Part shown: positions 1 through 5,326 of the stretch, one piece after another
Numbering within the stretch: position 1 is the first letter of the stretch
How the letters are laid out: the number at the start of each line of letters is the position of its first letter
Assembly: GCA_023389045.1 (NCBI GenBank)
Contig: JAEWEZ010000069.1
Location: 1-9,465 of the forward strand
Direction: 5' to 3'
Origin: Actinomycetes bacterium
GTDB lineage: Bacteria > Actinomycetota > Actinomycetes > Actinomycetales > Dermabacteraceae
Length of the DNA: 9,465 nucleotides
The notes under the pieces: generated by a model
The model's database searches: none
What the model saw: only the letters and a program-made list of their open reading frames with translations
What the model was told of the DNA's origin: nothing
Position numbers and translations under genes: made by a program

Positions 1-41
1 GGACCGCTATGGTCCCGACCCCGGCTCCTAGATTCTGCGGC

Positions 42-1136
42 TCAGGCCTCGATCACCCGTCGGGCCCCCGCGTATTCACCGTCCACGTCGTACTCCTCGA
101 GGGAGATGATCTCGACGGAGCGGGCAGCATTCGGAGCGTGCAGGATCTTCCCCTCACCGGCATACATCGCCACGTGCCGGATCGACTCCGACCCCGCCCC
201 GTCGGAGAAGAACACCAGGTCCCCGGGCTGGAGGTCCTCGCGCTCGACGGGGGTGAGCCCGGAGTTGTCCCGCTGCGGCCCGGCGTCGCGGGCGATGGTC
301 ACGCCGTGGTGGCGGTACATCGTGTAGGTGAAGCCGGAGCAGTCGTAACCGTAGGAGCTGACGCCCGCCCACAGGTAGCGCAGGTCCAGGAAGCGCTTGC
401 CGGTGGCGAGAACGTCTGCGGCGGTTGCCGCCGGCGGTTCCTGGCCGGGGCGAAGCAGCAGCACATCGGCCGGTTTCAGGTAGCCGAGGCGCCCGCCGGG
501 AACAGCCACGCGCACGTACCGTCCGGTGGAGCCGATCACCGGCAGCACCGTGTCGAAGGAGATCGTCATCATCTGGCGCCGCCCGGAGGGCGTGCGGGAG
601 AGAACGGCTTTCTTGGCGGTCACGGTCGCGGTGGGCGCAGTCTGCGTGAGCAGTTCAAAGAAGGGGTCCACGGCGAGCTGGTCCACGGGCATCCACCCGG
701 GGTAGCCGCGGTCATCGCGCGGGGTGGGCTGGGCGGTGACCACCACTTTGGCCCAGTTTCCGCGGATCTCATCCACGATCACCTTGCTGCCGAGCACAGC
801 CTGCGTTTCGAGCTTGCCGGTGAGCCAGCGGCGCGGCTCGGTCTCCTCCATATTGGCGTTCCACGCATCAAGGTTGGTGGGGTCCGTCAGGGAGGGGTCA
901 TCGATGCCGGGCCGGTTCTTGTCCGGTTCCACCCAGGCGGTCGCGGCCTGCACGGTGACGAAGGCGGTTGCACCGGGCCGCAGCGGCAAGCAGCTTCCGC
1001 GCCGGGGTGCCTGCGGGGCGGGTGCAGCGGTGGCGCTTCCGGCGCCGAGGGCACCGAGTCCGACGGCGCCTGCTGCACCGGCCGCGAGGCGCAGGCTCGC
1101 GCGGCGGGTGAGTCCACGGGGAGTGTGTGCTGACAT
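42..1136 (-). CDS. Secreted NlpC/P60 endopeptidase, YkfC-like (gamma-D-Glu-diamino acid endopeptidase)
   Basis: This 364-residue protein is a predicted C40 cysteine peptidase that cuts murein peptides between D-Glu and the diamino acid. The N-terminus has a twin-arginine motif (TRRASLRL, residues 10-17), a hydrophobic Ala/Gly stretch and a likely cleavage site near residues 36-38, so it should act outside the membrane. Residues ~58-155 and ~165-228 look like two SH3b-type domains. The first carries the YkfC-typical WLTGKLETQ (104-112) and GYPGWMP (144-150) blocks. The NlpC/P60 domain spans ~240-364, with Cys266 in YDCSGF, His321 in RHVAMY and His333 in ILHAPN forming the Cys-His-His triad. 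The ATG at 1136 follows a good GGAAGGAG site six bases upstream. The gene lies 132 bases behind a dipeptide epimerase, the same pairing as Bacillus ykfC/ykfB. Family assignment is firm; the exact diamino acid is not visible. Downstream (1-41) only a weak 5-bp inverted repeat is seen. Confidence 0.93.
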   Translation of the reverse strand: MSAHTPRGLTRRASLRLAAGAAGAVGLGALGAGSATAAPAPQAPRRGSCLPLRPGATAFVTVQAATAWVEPDKNRPGIDDPSLTDPTNLDAWNANMEETEPRRWLTGKLETQAVLGSKVIVDEIRGNWAKVVVTAQPTPRDDRGYPGWMPVDQLAVDPFFELLTQTAPTATVTAKKAVLSRTPSGRRQMMTISFDTVLPVIGSTGRYVRVAVPGGRLGYLKPADVLLLRPGQEPPAATAADVLATGKRFLDLRYLWAGVSSYGYDCSGFTYTMYRHHGVTIARDAGPQRDNSGLTPVEREDLQPGDLVFFSDGAGSESIRHVAMYAGEGKILHAPNAARSVEIISLEEYDVDGEYAGARRVIEA

Positions 1137-1142
1137 GGTCTG

Positions 1143-1150
1143 CTCCTTCC
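1143..1150 (-). promoter_or_regulatory. Ribosome binding site of the NlpC/P60 gene
   Basis: The minus strand reads GGAAGGAG, six bases before the ATG at 1136. It fixes the start, and the upstream hairpin (1150-1167) ends exactly at its first base. Confidence 0.75.
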
Positions 1151-1167
1151 GGCACCGGGTGGTGCCG
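1150..1167 (-). promoter_or_regulatory. Hairpin abutting the NlpC/P60 ribosome binding site
   Basis: A perfect 7-bp stem (1150-1156 with 1161-1167, CGGCACC/GGTGCCG) has a 4-base loop. Its downstream arm in the minus-strand RNA touches the first G of the ribosome binding site. Bases 1165-1171 can instead pair with 1181-1187 (7 bp), which would break both this hairpin and the upstream dyad. That is an attenuator-like choice of structures. Function is inferred only. Confidence 0.45.
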
Positions 1168-1175
1168 TGCGTCGG

Positions 1176-1196
1176 GGATCCGCACGGTGCGGATCC
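1176..1196. promoter_or_regulatory. Perfect 21-bp dyad upstream of the NlpC/P60 gene
   Basis: Half-sites GGATCCGCAC and GTGCGGATCC flank a single central G, giving a perfect palindrome centred on 1186, about 50 bp upstream of the NlpC/P60 start. It could be a repressor operator in DNA or a 9-bp hairpin in RNA. No U-run follows on the minus strand, so a classical intrinsic terminator for the upstream epimerase gene is not supported. The remaining bases between 1197 and 1268 are G-rich and show nothing else convincing. Confidence 0.5.
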
Positions 1197-1268
1197 TGTC
1201 GGGGACCTGCAGGGTCAGCCGTCGCGTCCGCGCCCCTGGGGGAGGAGGGGAGCGGAGGCGAAGGGGTG

Positions 1269-2576
1269 TTATCCGACGGGGTGATCCGCCGGGTCGTCGT
1301 CTGCGGCGAGGGGTTCCAGGGCGAGGCCCGGCCCCTCCAGCAGACGCAGCGCCCCATCGTTCGCCTCGTATCCGCCGCGGGGCAGATCGGAGGTGAACCA
1401 GAGGGCAGAGTCCAGGTCGATCATGGTGATCGAGGGGTGTGCCGCTGCGAGATGCGCGGCGGCGGTGATCGAGATGCGCGGCTCCATCATGGCGCCGACC
1501 ATGCATTCCAGCCCCGCCTCATGCGCGACGTGCGCGACCGCGAGAGCCTCCTGGAGGCCACCGGTTTTGGCGAGTTTGATGTTGAGCAGGTCGGCGGCGC
1601 CGAGGTCCACGATCTGGCGGGCATCGGCCGCGGTCCAGATCGACTCATCGGCCATGATCGGGGTGGCAACATTGCTGCGCACCTGCGCCATGCCCTCGAG
1701 GTCATGCTCGGCCACGGGCTGTTCGACGAGGTCCACGGGCAGTCCGCGACGTTCCATCTCGGTGATGATCTCGATGGCTTCACGCACCTGCCAGCCCTGG
1801 TTCGCATCCAGGCGCAGCCTCGCCTCCGGCACCGCCTCCAGCACCGCATCCAGGCGGTGCAGATCCTCGGTGATGTCGCGGCCGAGTTTGATCTTCAGGG
1901 TGCGGTATCCCTCGGCGGCAGCCTCACGGGCGCGACGGGCCATCATCTCGGGCTCTTCGAGGGAGACCGTCATGTCGTTGGGGAGAACGACGGGGCAGGG
2001 TGCGTCGGGCGCGCCGGTTCCATCGGCAGGAGAACTCCCGACGGAACCATCACTCCCGACGGAACCACTCCCGTCGGCCCCATCGGCCCCGTCGGCCTGA
2101 CCGACCCCGGCCTGCGCCGCGAGCAGCACCCGCAGCGGGAGCCCGCACAGTCGCGCCCAGGCATCGTGAAGCGCCACGTCCACGGCTTCTTTTGCGCTGG
2201 TGGCGCGGGGGAGCGCCCCCGCGATCCGAGCGGACAGTTCCGTGAGACTGCCCCGGGCGCCCACGAGGGCCGCACTGATCGGACCGTTGATCGCGGCCCG
2301 GATCGAGGCGGCATCTTCCCCGGTGACAGCAACGGTTTCCGCCGCGGAACCCTGGCCGTGTGCCTCGCCGTCGTTCCCACCGAGGGGGCCGTCGAGGCTG
2401 CGCAGCACGAGGTCGGCAACCACGTACTCCACGGCCTCGGTGCGCCGCTTGGCGGTTACGAAGGGTCGCAGCAGCGGGGCGCGATGCGTGTAGCAGTGCA
2501 GCTGCACCACCTCGAGCATCGCGCCACCGGCTGCAGCCAGTGCGCCCTGCGGGCTGTTCTTGCCGTGCGGGCTCAT
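1269..2576 (-). CDS. Dipeptide epimerase, enolase superfamily (L-Ala-D/L-Glu epimerase-like)
   Basis: This 435-residue cytoplasmic enzyme is predicted to invert the C-terminal residue of a murein dipeptide such as L-Ala-D-Glu. The N-terminal capping domain covers ~20-150 and the barrel ~194-420. Catalytic lysines sit in KIK (Lys228, Lys230) and NIKLAK (Lys334). Metal ligands are Asp257 (LDANQGW), Glu285 (VEQP) and Asp310 (ADES). An Asp-x-Asp pair (Asp387, Asp389) matches the motif that holds the dipeptide amino group in known dipeptide epimerases. The gene starts five bases after the DUF819 stop, so the two are co-transcribed and probably translationally coupled. Neither candidate start has a strong ribosome binding site; ATG 2519 (416 residues, MLEVVQLH) is a plausible alternative. 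Residues ~156-193 form an odd Gly/Ser/Asp/Ala-rich insert encoded by short DNA repeats. Family is firm; the substrate is inferred from motif and neighbours. Confidence 0.92.
   Translation of the reverse strand: MSPHGKNSPQGALAAAGGAMLEVVQLHCYTHRAPLLRPFVTAKRRTEAVEYVVADLVLRSLDGPLGGNDGEAHGQGSAAETVAVTGEDAASIRAAINGPISAALVGARGSLTELSARIAGALPRATSAKEAVDVALHDAWARLCGLPLRVLLAAQAGVGQADGADGADGSGSVGSDGSVGSSPADGTGAPDAPCPVVLPNDMTVSLEEPEMMARRAREAAAEGYRTLKIKLGRDITEDLHRLDAVLEAVPEARLRLDANQGWQVREAIEIITEMERRGLPVDLVEQPVAEHDLEGMAQVRSNVATPIMADESIWTAADARQIVDLGAADLLNIKLAKTGGLQEALAVAHVAHEAGLECMVGAMMEPRISITAAAHLAAAHPSITMIDLDSALWFTSDLPRGGYEANDGALRLLEGPGLALEPLAADDDPADHPVG
2034..2081. repeat. Short direct repeats encoding the Gly/Ser-rich linker of the epimerase
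   Basis: ACTCCCGACGGAACC occurs at 2034-2048 and 2052-2066. A degenerate third copy, ACTCCCGTCGGCCCC, lies at 2067-2081, followed by similar CATCGGCCCCGTCGG sequence. The repeats lie inside the epimerase gene and encode its Gly-Ser-Val-Gly-Ser-Asp-like linker. They look like a slippage-prone tandem expansion. Confidence 0.8.
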
Positions 2577-2581
2577 TGCGC

Positions 2582-3736
2582 TCACAGCATCGACATGATC
2601 TGGGAGGCGATCAGGCCCAGCCATGTGCCCAGCAGCGAACCGATCAGGGCGTAGAGCACGCCCACCGGCACGAGCTGGCGGTTGAAGGCGCTGGCCACCA
2701 CGGGAGCGGAGGCGATACCGCCGATATTCGCGGTGGAGGCCACGGCCAGGGAGAACAGTTCGGTCTTGGTGAGCTTCGCGTAGATCACCAGGATGATCGC
2801 GTGGATGGCGAGCACCAGGAAGCCGGCCACCAGGTACATCGGCGCCTGGGTCAGGGCGGAGAAGTCCGAGCCGGCAGCGATCTGCCCGATCACGATGAAC
2901 AGCATCAGGGTGGCCACCTCGGAGGAGCCGGCAATGCTGCCCAGCGGCGTGTGCGCCACGATCAGGCCCAGCACCGAGACGATGATGATCGTCCACGCCG
3001 AAGCGTTCAGCACGTCACCGACCTCCGGCAGCATGCCGCCAATCCACATGGCCAGCGTGGCCACCGCCACCGAACCGAAGGCCACCACCGCCAGGGACTG
3101 CAGGGTGATGTGCTCGTTCTCGTGGGACACCTCGTCATGGGCGTGCTGCTCGAGGTAGGAGGAGTCCGCCTTGGTGAAGGCGTCGAACTTCCCGGAGATC
3201 GCCACCGAGGAGAACATGGCCATGAGCCACACCGAGTACACGATGGTGTCGGTGATCAGGCCGTAGCCGAAGATGTTTCCGGGGGCCTGCAGGATGTCCT
3301 GCACCGCGGTCATGTTCGCGCTGCCACCGGTCCAGGACGCCAGCAGAGCACCGAAGACCTTCCAGGTTTCGGGGTGCAGCAGCCCCTTGAACAGCGCGTA
3401 GACGGCGATCATGCCGACGAACAGCGAGCCGGCAGCCACCGCGTAGGTAAGCAGCAGCTTGGGGCCGAGCTTGATGATCTTGCGCAGGTCACAGCCGAAG
3501 AGGAACAGGAAGATCATCGCCGGCAGGGCGACGCTCTTGACTGTCGCCATGGGGGCGCGCGCTTCCTCGTCGTTGCTGAAGAAGCCCACGGAGTTGAGGG
3601 CAGCGCAGGCGAGGTACATGAGGACCATGGCCGGGACGTACTTGAACAGCTTCCAGCCGGTGGTGCGTTCCAGAACGATCAGCGCGCAGGACAAGGCCAG
3701 TAGCACGCCGACCATCAACAGGCCGTCGGTGATCAA
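2582..3736 (-). CDS. DUF819 family membrane protein, candidate murein-peptide transporter
   Basis: The start is TTG at 3736, preceded six bases upstream by a clear GAAGGAG site. The open frame extends further upstream but that part is Pro/His-rich and not protein-like. The product has 384 residues and about ten hydrophobic segments. Each half carries a conserved polar motif, SWTGGSAN (135-142) and STANIGGIASAP (334-345), as expected of a DUF819 carrier with two repeated halves. DUF819 proteins resemble secondary carriers of the CPA/AT group, but I know of no firmly assigned substrate. A hydrophilic loop at ~183-211 contains an acidic His cluster (HAHDEVSHENEH). The gene lies immediately ahead of the dipeptide epimerase (5-base gap) and upstream of the YkfC-like hydrolase, which suggests uptake of the dipeptide those enzymes process. 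Family is firm, transport of murein dipeptide is inference. Confidence 0.9.
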   Translation of the reverse strand: MITDGLLMVGVLLALSCALIVLERTTGWKLFKYVPAMVLMYLACAALNSVGFFSNDEEARAPMATVKSVALPAMIFLFLFGCDLRKIIKLGPKLLLTYAVAAGSLFVGMIAVYALFKGLLHPETWKVFGALLASWTGGSANMTAVQDILQAPGNIFGYGLITDTIVYSVWLMAMFSSVAISGKFDAFTKADSSYLEQHAHDEVSHENEHITLQSLAVVAFGSVAVATLAMWIGGMLPEVGDVLNASAWTIIIVSVLGLIVAHTPLGSIAGSSEVATLMLFIVIGQIAAGSDFSALTQAPMYLVAGFLVLAIHAIILVIYAKLTKTELFSLAVASTANIGGIASAPVVASAFNRQLVPVGVLYALIGSLLGTWLGLIASQIMSML

Positions 3737-3742
3737 CGGGGA

Positions 3743-3749
3743 CTCCTTC
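3743..3749 (-). promoter_or_regulatory. Ribosome binding site selecting a TTG start
   Basis: The minus strand reads GAAGGAG, then six bases, then TTG at 3736. This site is what identifies the non-ATG start of the DUF819 gene; the next ATG in frame (3715) has no comparable site. Confidence 0.8.
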
Positions 3750-3841
3750 GGGTGGGGGTCACCGTCCGTCCAGACCGGGTGCTGCTGGTCCGACAGGCCC
3801 CCGGGGCGGGGCGCGTCGGCACCGAAGTGCGGATGTGGCGA

Positions 3842-3927
3842 CGGGAGCGCCACTGATCGGCCGCAGCGTGCCAGGCACGGCGGTTCCCGCACGCGGGCTG
3901 CGGCGGGTGGGATCAGCGGCGCTCCCG
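3842..3927 (-). promoter_or_regulatory. Cloverleaf-like 86-base inverted repeat in the DUF819 leader
   Basis: The outer arms 3842-3858 and 3911-3927 match at 16 of 17 positions (CGGGAGCGCC...CTGATC). The one mismatch becomes a G-U wobble only in RNA copied from the minus strand, so that transcript can pair along all 17 positions. Inside are a perfect 7-bp stem (3860-3866 with 3898-3904) and two small hairpins: 3867-3879 (CGTGCC-A-GGCACG) and 3886-3897 (CCCGC/GCGGG). The result is a four-way-junction shape, about 105 bases upstream of the DUF819 start and 59 bases after the DUF3870 stop. It has no U-run on either side. It may be a cis-acting RNA, a processing or stability element, or a small palindromic mobile element. 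The rest of the 249-base gap (3737-3985) shows only the DUF819 ribosome binding site and no convincing promoter. Confidence 0.65.
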
Positions 3928-3985
3928 ACGGGATCCGGTTCGGTGAAGTTCCGGGCGGACGGTGAACGCGGGCGTATTGGTTTTC

Positions 3986-4303
3986 TCAGGTGGAGGAGTC
4001 GATCAGGTCGCGGTACTTCGCCGCGGCACTGCGCACAGAGGCAGCCAGCGCGCGCTGCGAGGAACCGTGGTACCGATCGAGGATCAGCTCCACCAGCGCG
4101 TCATCATCCAGGAGATTGCGGCCTTCGAGCAGTTCACGCACGAACTGCGCGGTGAGCTTCAGGGTGGCGGTGCAGTCGGCCTGAAGAATGACGTGGGTCT
4201 CAGTGTCGACGATCAGGCCGACGAAGAACATCCCCCACCGCGATGTGATCGGATTGTTGCTTGGGGATTTCGCCTCACCCGTGATGAACACCGTTGTACC
4301 CAT
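3986..4303 (-). CDS. DUF3870 family protein
   Basis: This small 105-residue soluble protein has no signal peptide or membrane segment. It matches the DUF3870 family by its opening TTVFITGEAK (residues 3-12), NPIT (17-20), FFVGLIVDTET (26-36), the DCTATLKLT block with Cys44 (43-51), and RYHGSSQRAL near 77-86. It runs nearly the full length of the family. The biochemical role is unknown to me and I do not assign one. It is on the same strand as and upstream of the DUF819, epimerase and NlpC/P60 genes, but 249 bases and a large inverted repeat separate it from them, so membership of the same transcript is uncertain. The ATG at 4303 has no ribosome binding site and instead has a -10-like TACACT ending six bases upstream, consistent with a leaderless mRNA. 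Confidence 0.88.
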   Translation of the reverse strand: MGTTVFITGEAKSPSNNPITSRWGMFFVGLIVDTETHVILQADCTATLKLTAQFVRELLEGRNLLDDDALVELILDRYHGSSQRALAASVRSAAAKYRDLIDSST

Positions 4304-4309
4304 GGGCCG

Positions 4310-4315
4310 AGTGTA
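4310..4315 (-). promoter_or_regulatory. Candidate -10 box for leaderless DUF3870 transcript
   Basis: The minus strand reads TACACT (five of six matches to TATAAT), then six bases (CGGCCC), then the ATG at 4303. Transcription starting at the usual distance would begin on the A of the ATG. No convincing -35 element or purine-rich ribosome binding site is present. Confidence 0.45.
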
Positions 4316-4451
4316 GGGAGAGGGGGCCGACGGTGGCTTGCGGTGTCCACGTCGCGGTAACCGGGCGGGGCGCGGATGGCAGATGGGGCGGTTCTGGGCC
4401 ATGACGCCGCTCAGTGATATGAGGGGAAGGCCCCCGGTGCCAGCGCTCTCT

Positions 4452-4480
4452 TCGACGCGAGCGGCGGGACGTGGGATGAT
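4452..4480 (+). promoter_or_regulatory. Possible promoter of the alpha/beta hydrolase
   Basis: TCGACG (4452-4457, four of six to TTGACA) and GATGAT (4475-4480, four of six to TATAAT) are 17 bases apart. The second box ends seven bases before the ATG at 4488, which would again give a leaderless message. Both boxes are weak matches, and the second overlaps the alternative ATG codons at 4476 and 4479. Confidence 0.25.
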
Positions 4481-4487
4481 GCCGGAT

Positions 4488-5297
4488 ATGAGCATCCTCC
4501 GCGCCCTCAGCGTGCTGGCCTCCCAGAAGCCCACCAAGCCCGCCGCGAAACTCGTGGACCGCAAGCTCGTGGTTCGTCGACGTCACCGCGGGGTTCCTGT
4601 CACCTGGATCAACCCCGAGGCAGCTGCCCGCCGGGGCACGATCATTCACCTGCACGGCGGTGCCTACCTGAACGGGGAAACCCAGAACCACTGGGCGTGG
4701 CTGGAGGAGATGCGCCGTCGCACCGGTGTGGCCGGCGCGATGGTCCACTACCGCATGCCTCCACGTTTCCCCTTCCCCGCTGCCTATGAGGACGCTGTGG
4801 CTGCCGTGCGCGGGATGCTCAAGGATTCTTCGGTGAACCCGGACCGCTGGGTTCTCTCCGGCGACAGTGCCGGGGCAGGCCTCGCGATTGCGGTGGCCCG
4901 TGCCCTGGAGGAGCTGCATCTGCCCGGGCCGCGTCTGCTTCTGCTGACCAGCCCGTGGCTTGACCTCTCCGCTCCGCAGCGTTTGCCGCAGCACCTGCGT
5001 GAAGCCACCGAGCTGTACACCGGGCCGGTGCCGGCCGATGACCCGCGGATCTCGCCGCTGACGGGCGACCTCACGAACCTGCCCGCGATCCACCTGACCG
5101 CCGGTGGCGAGGACGACCTGATCGGTGACGGCCGCGCCCTCGTGGAGAAGGTGCGCGCGGTGGGCGGCCGGATCTCCGTGCATGAAGAGCCGGCCGCCGG
5201 TCACGACTTCCCCTTCCATGGCGGGGTGCTCGCGCAGAAGGCGATGCGGGCGCAGATGTCGGCGGTGGTGTCCGCTCTCGGCCTGCGCCGACGCTGA
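4488..5297 (+). CDS. Alpha/beta hydrolase, hormone-sensitive-lipase (Abhydrolase_3) type
   Basis: Counted from ATG 4488 the protein has 269 residues, slightly short for a family that usually has about 300, and no signal peptide, so it is likely a cytoplasmic esterase or related hydrolase. The family signature HGGA (His56-Gly-Gly-Ala) forms the oxyanion hole. The nucleophile elbow GDSAG holds Ser127, the acid is Asp209 or Asp210 in GGEDDLIGD, and the base is His239 in AGHDF. The substrate cannot be read from sequence. ATGs at 4476 and 4479 are alternative starts; a GCGGGA run upstream of 4476 could serve as a weak ribosome binding site. It is the only plus-strand gene in the window. It is divergent from DUF3870 and convergent with the MalF-type permease, so it is probably its own transcription unit. 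The 184 bases between it and DUF3870 hold the promoters of both. Confidence 0.88.
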   Translation: MSILRALSVLASQKPTKPAAKLVDRKLVVRRRHRGVPVTWINPEAAARRGTIIHLHGGAYLNGETQNHWAWLEEMRRRTGVAGAMVHYRMPPRFPFPAAYEDAVAAVRGMLKDSSVNPDRWVLSGDSAGAGLAIAVARALEELHLPGPRLLLLTSPWLDLSAPQRLPQHLREATELYTGPVPADDPRISPLTGDLTNLPAIHLTAGGEDDLIGDGRALVEKVRAVGGRISVHEEPAAGHDFPFHGGVLAQKAMRAQMSAVVSALGLRRR

Positions 5298-5326
5298 CCT
5301 TTCCGGTTACTGACCTTTCCGGTTAC
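5295..5326. repeat. Perfect 16-bp tandem duplication spanning convergent stop codons
   Basis: TGACCTTTCCGGTTAC occurs at 5295-5310 and again at 5311-5326 without a gap or mismatch. The first copy supplies the TGA stop of the plus-strand hydrolase; the second supplies the TAA stop of the minus-strand permease. No terminator hairpin is visible between these convergent genes. Confidence 0.95.

Noticed and set aside
1..15. Inverted repeat GGACC-GCTAT-GGTCC downstream of the NlpC/P60 gene as a terminator
   Set aside because: The stem is only five bp, there is no U-run on the minus strand, and the window edge prevents seeing more.
9..1133. A 374-codon open frame on the plus strand opposite the NlpC/P60 gene
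   Set aside because: It is an antisense shadow produced by high GC; the translation shows no domain and the minus strand encodes a clear YkfC-like enzyme.
1167..2654. A 495-codon open frame on the plus strand opposite the epimerase
   Set aside because: The product is Gly/His/Arg-rich with no recognisable motif, while the opposite strand carries all enolase-superfamily catalytic residues.
2360..3703. A 447-codon open frame on the plus strand opposite the DUF819 gene
   Set aside because: The product is His/Gln/Asp-rich, as expected from reading transmembrane codons antisense; not a real protein.
3842..3927. tRNA gene, suggested by the cloverleaf outline and 86-base length
   Set aside because: The 17-bp outer stem, missing T-loop and anticodon-loop consensus and absent CCA-end geometry rule out a tRNA.
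3835..4155. Plus-strand open frames across the DUF819/DUF3870 gap
   Set aside because: They read through the inverted repeat and antisense to DUF3870 with Arg/Ala-rich composition and no start signal.
4275..5219. A 314-codon open frame on the minus strand opposite the alpha/beta hydrolase
   Set aside because: No domain or ribosome binding site; the plus strand has the full HGGA, GDSAG and catalytic His set.
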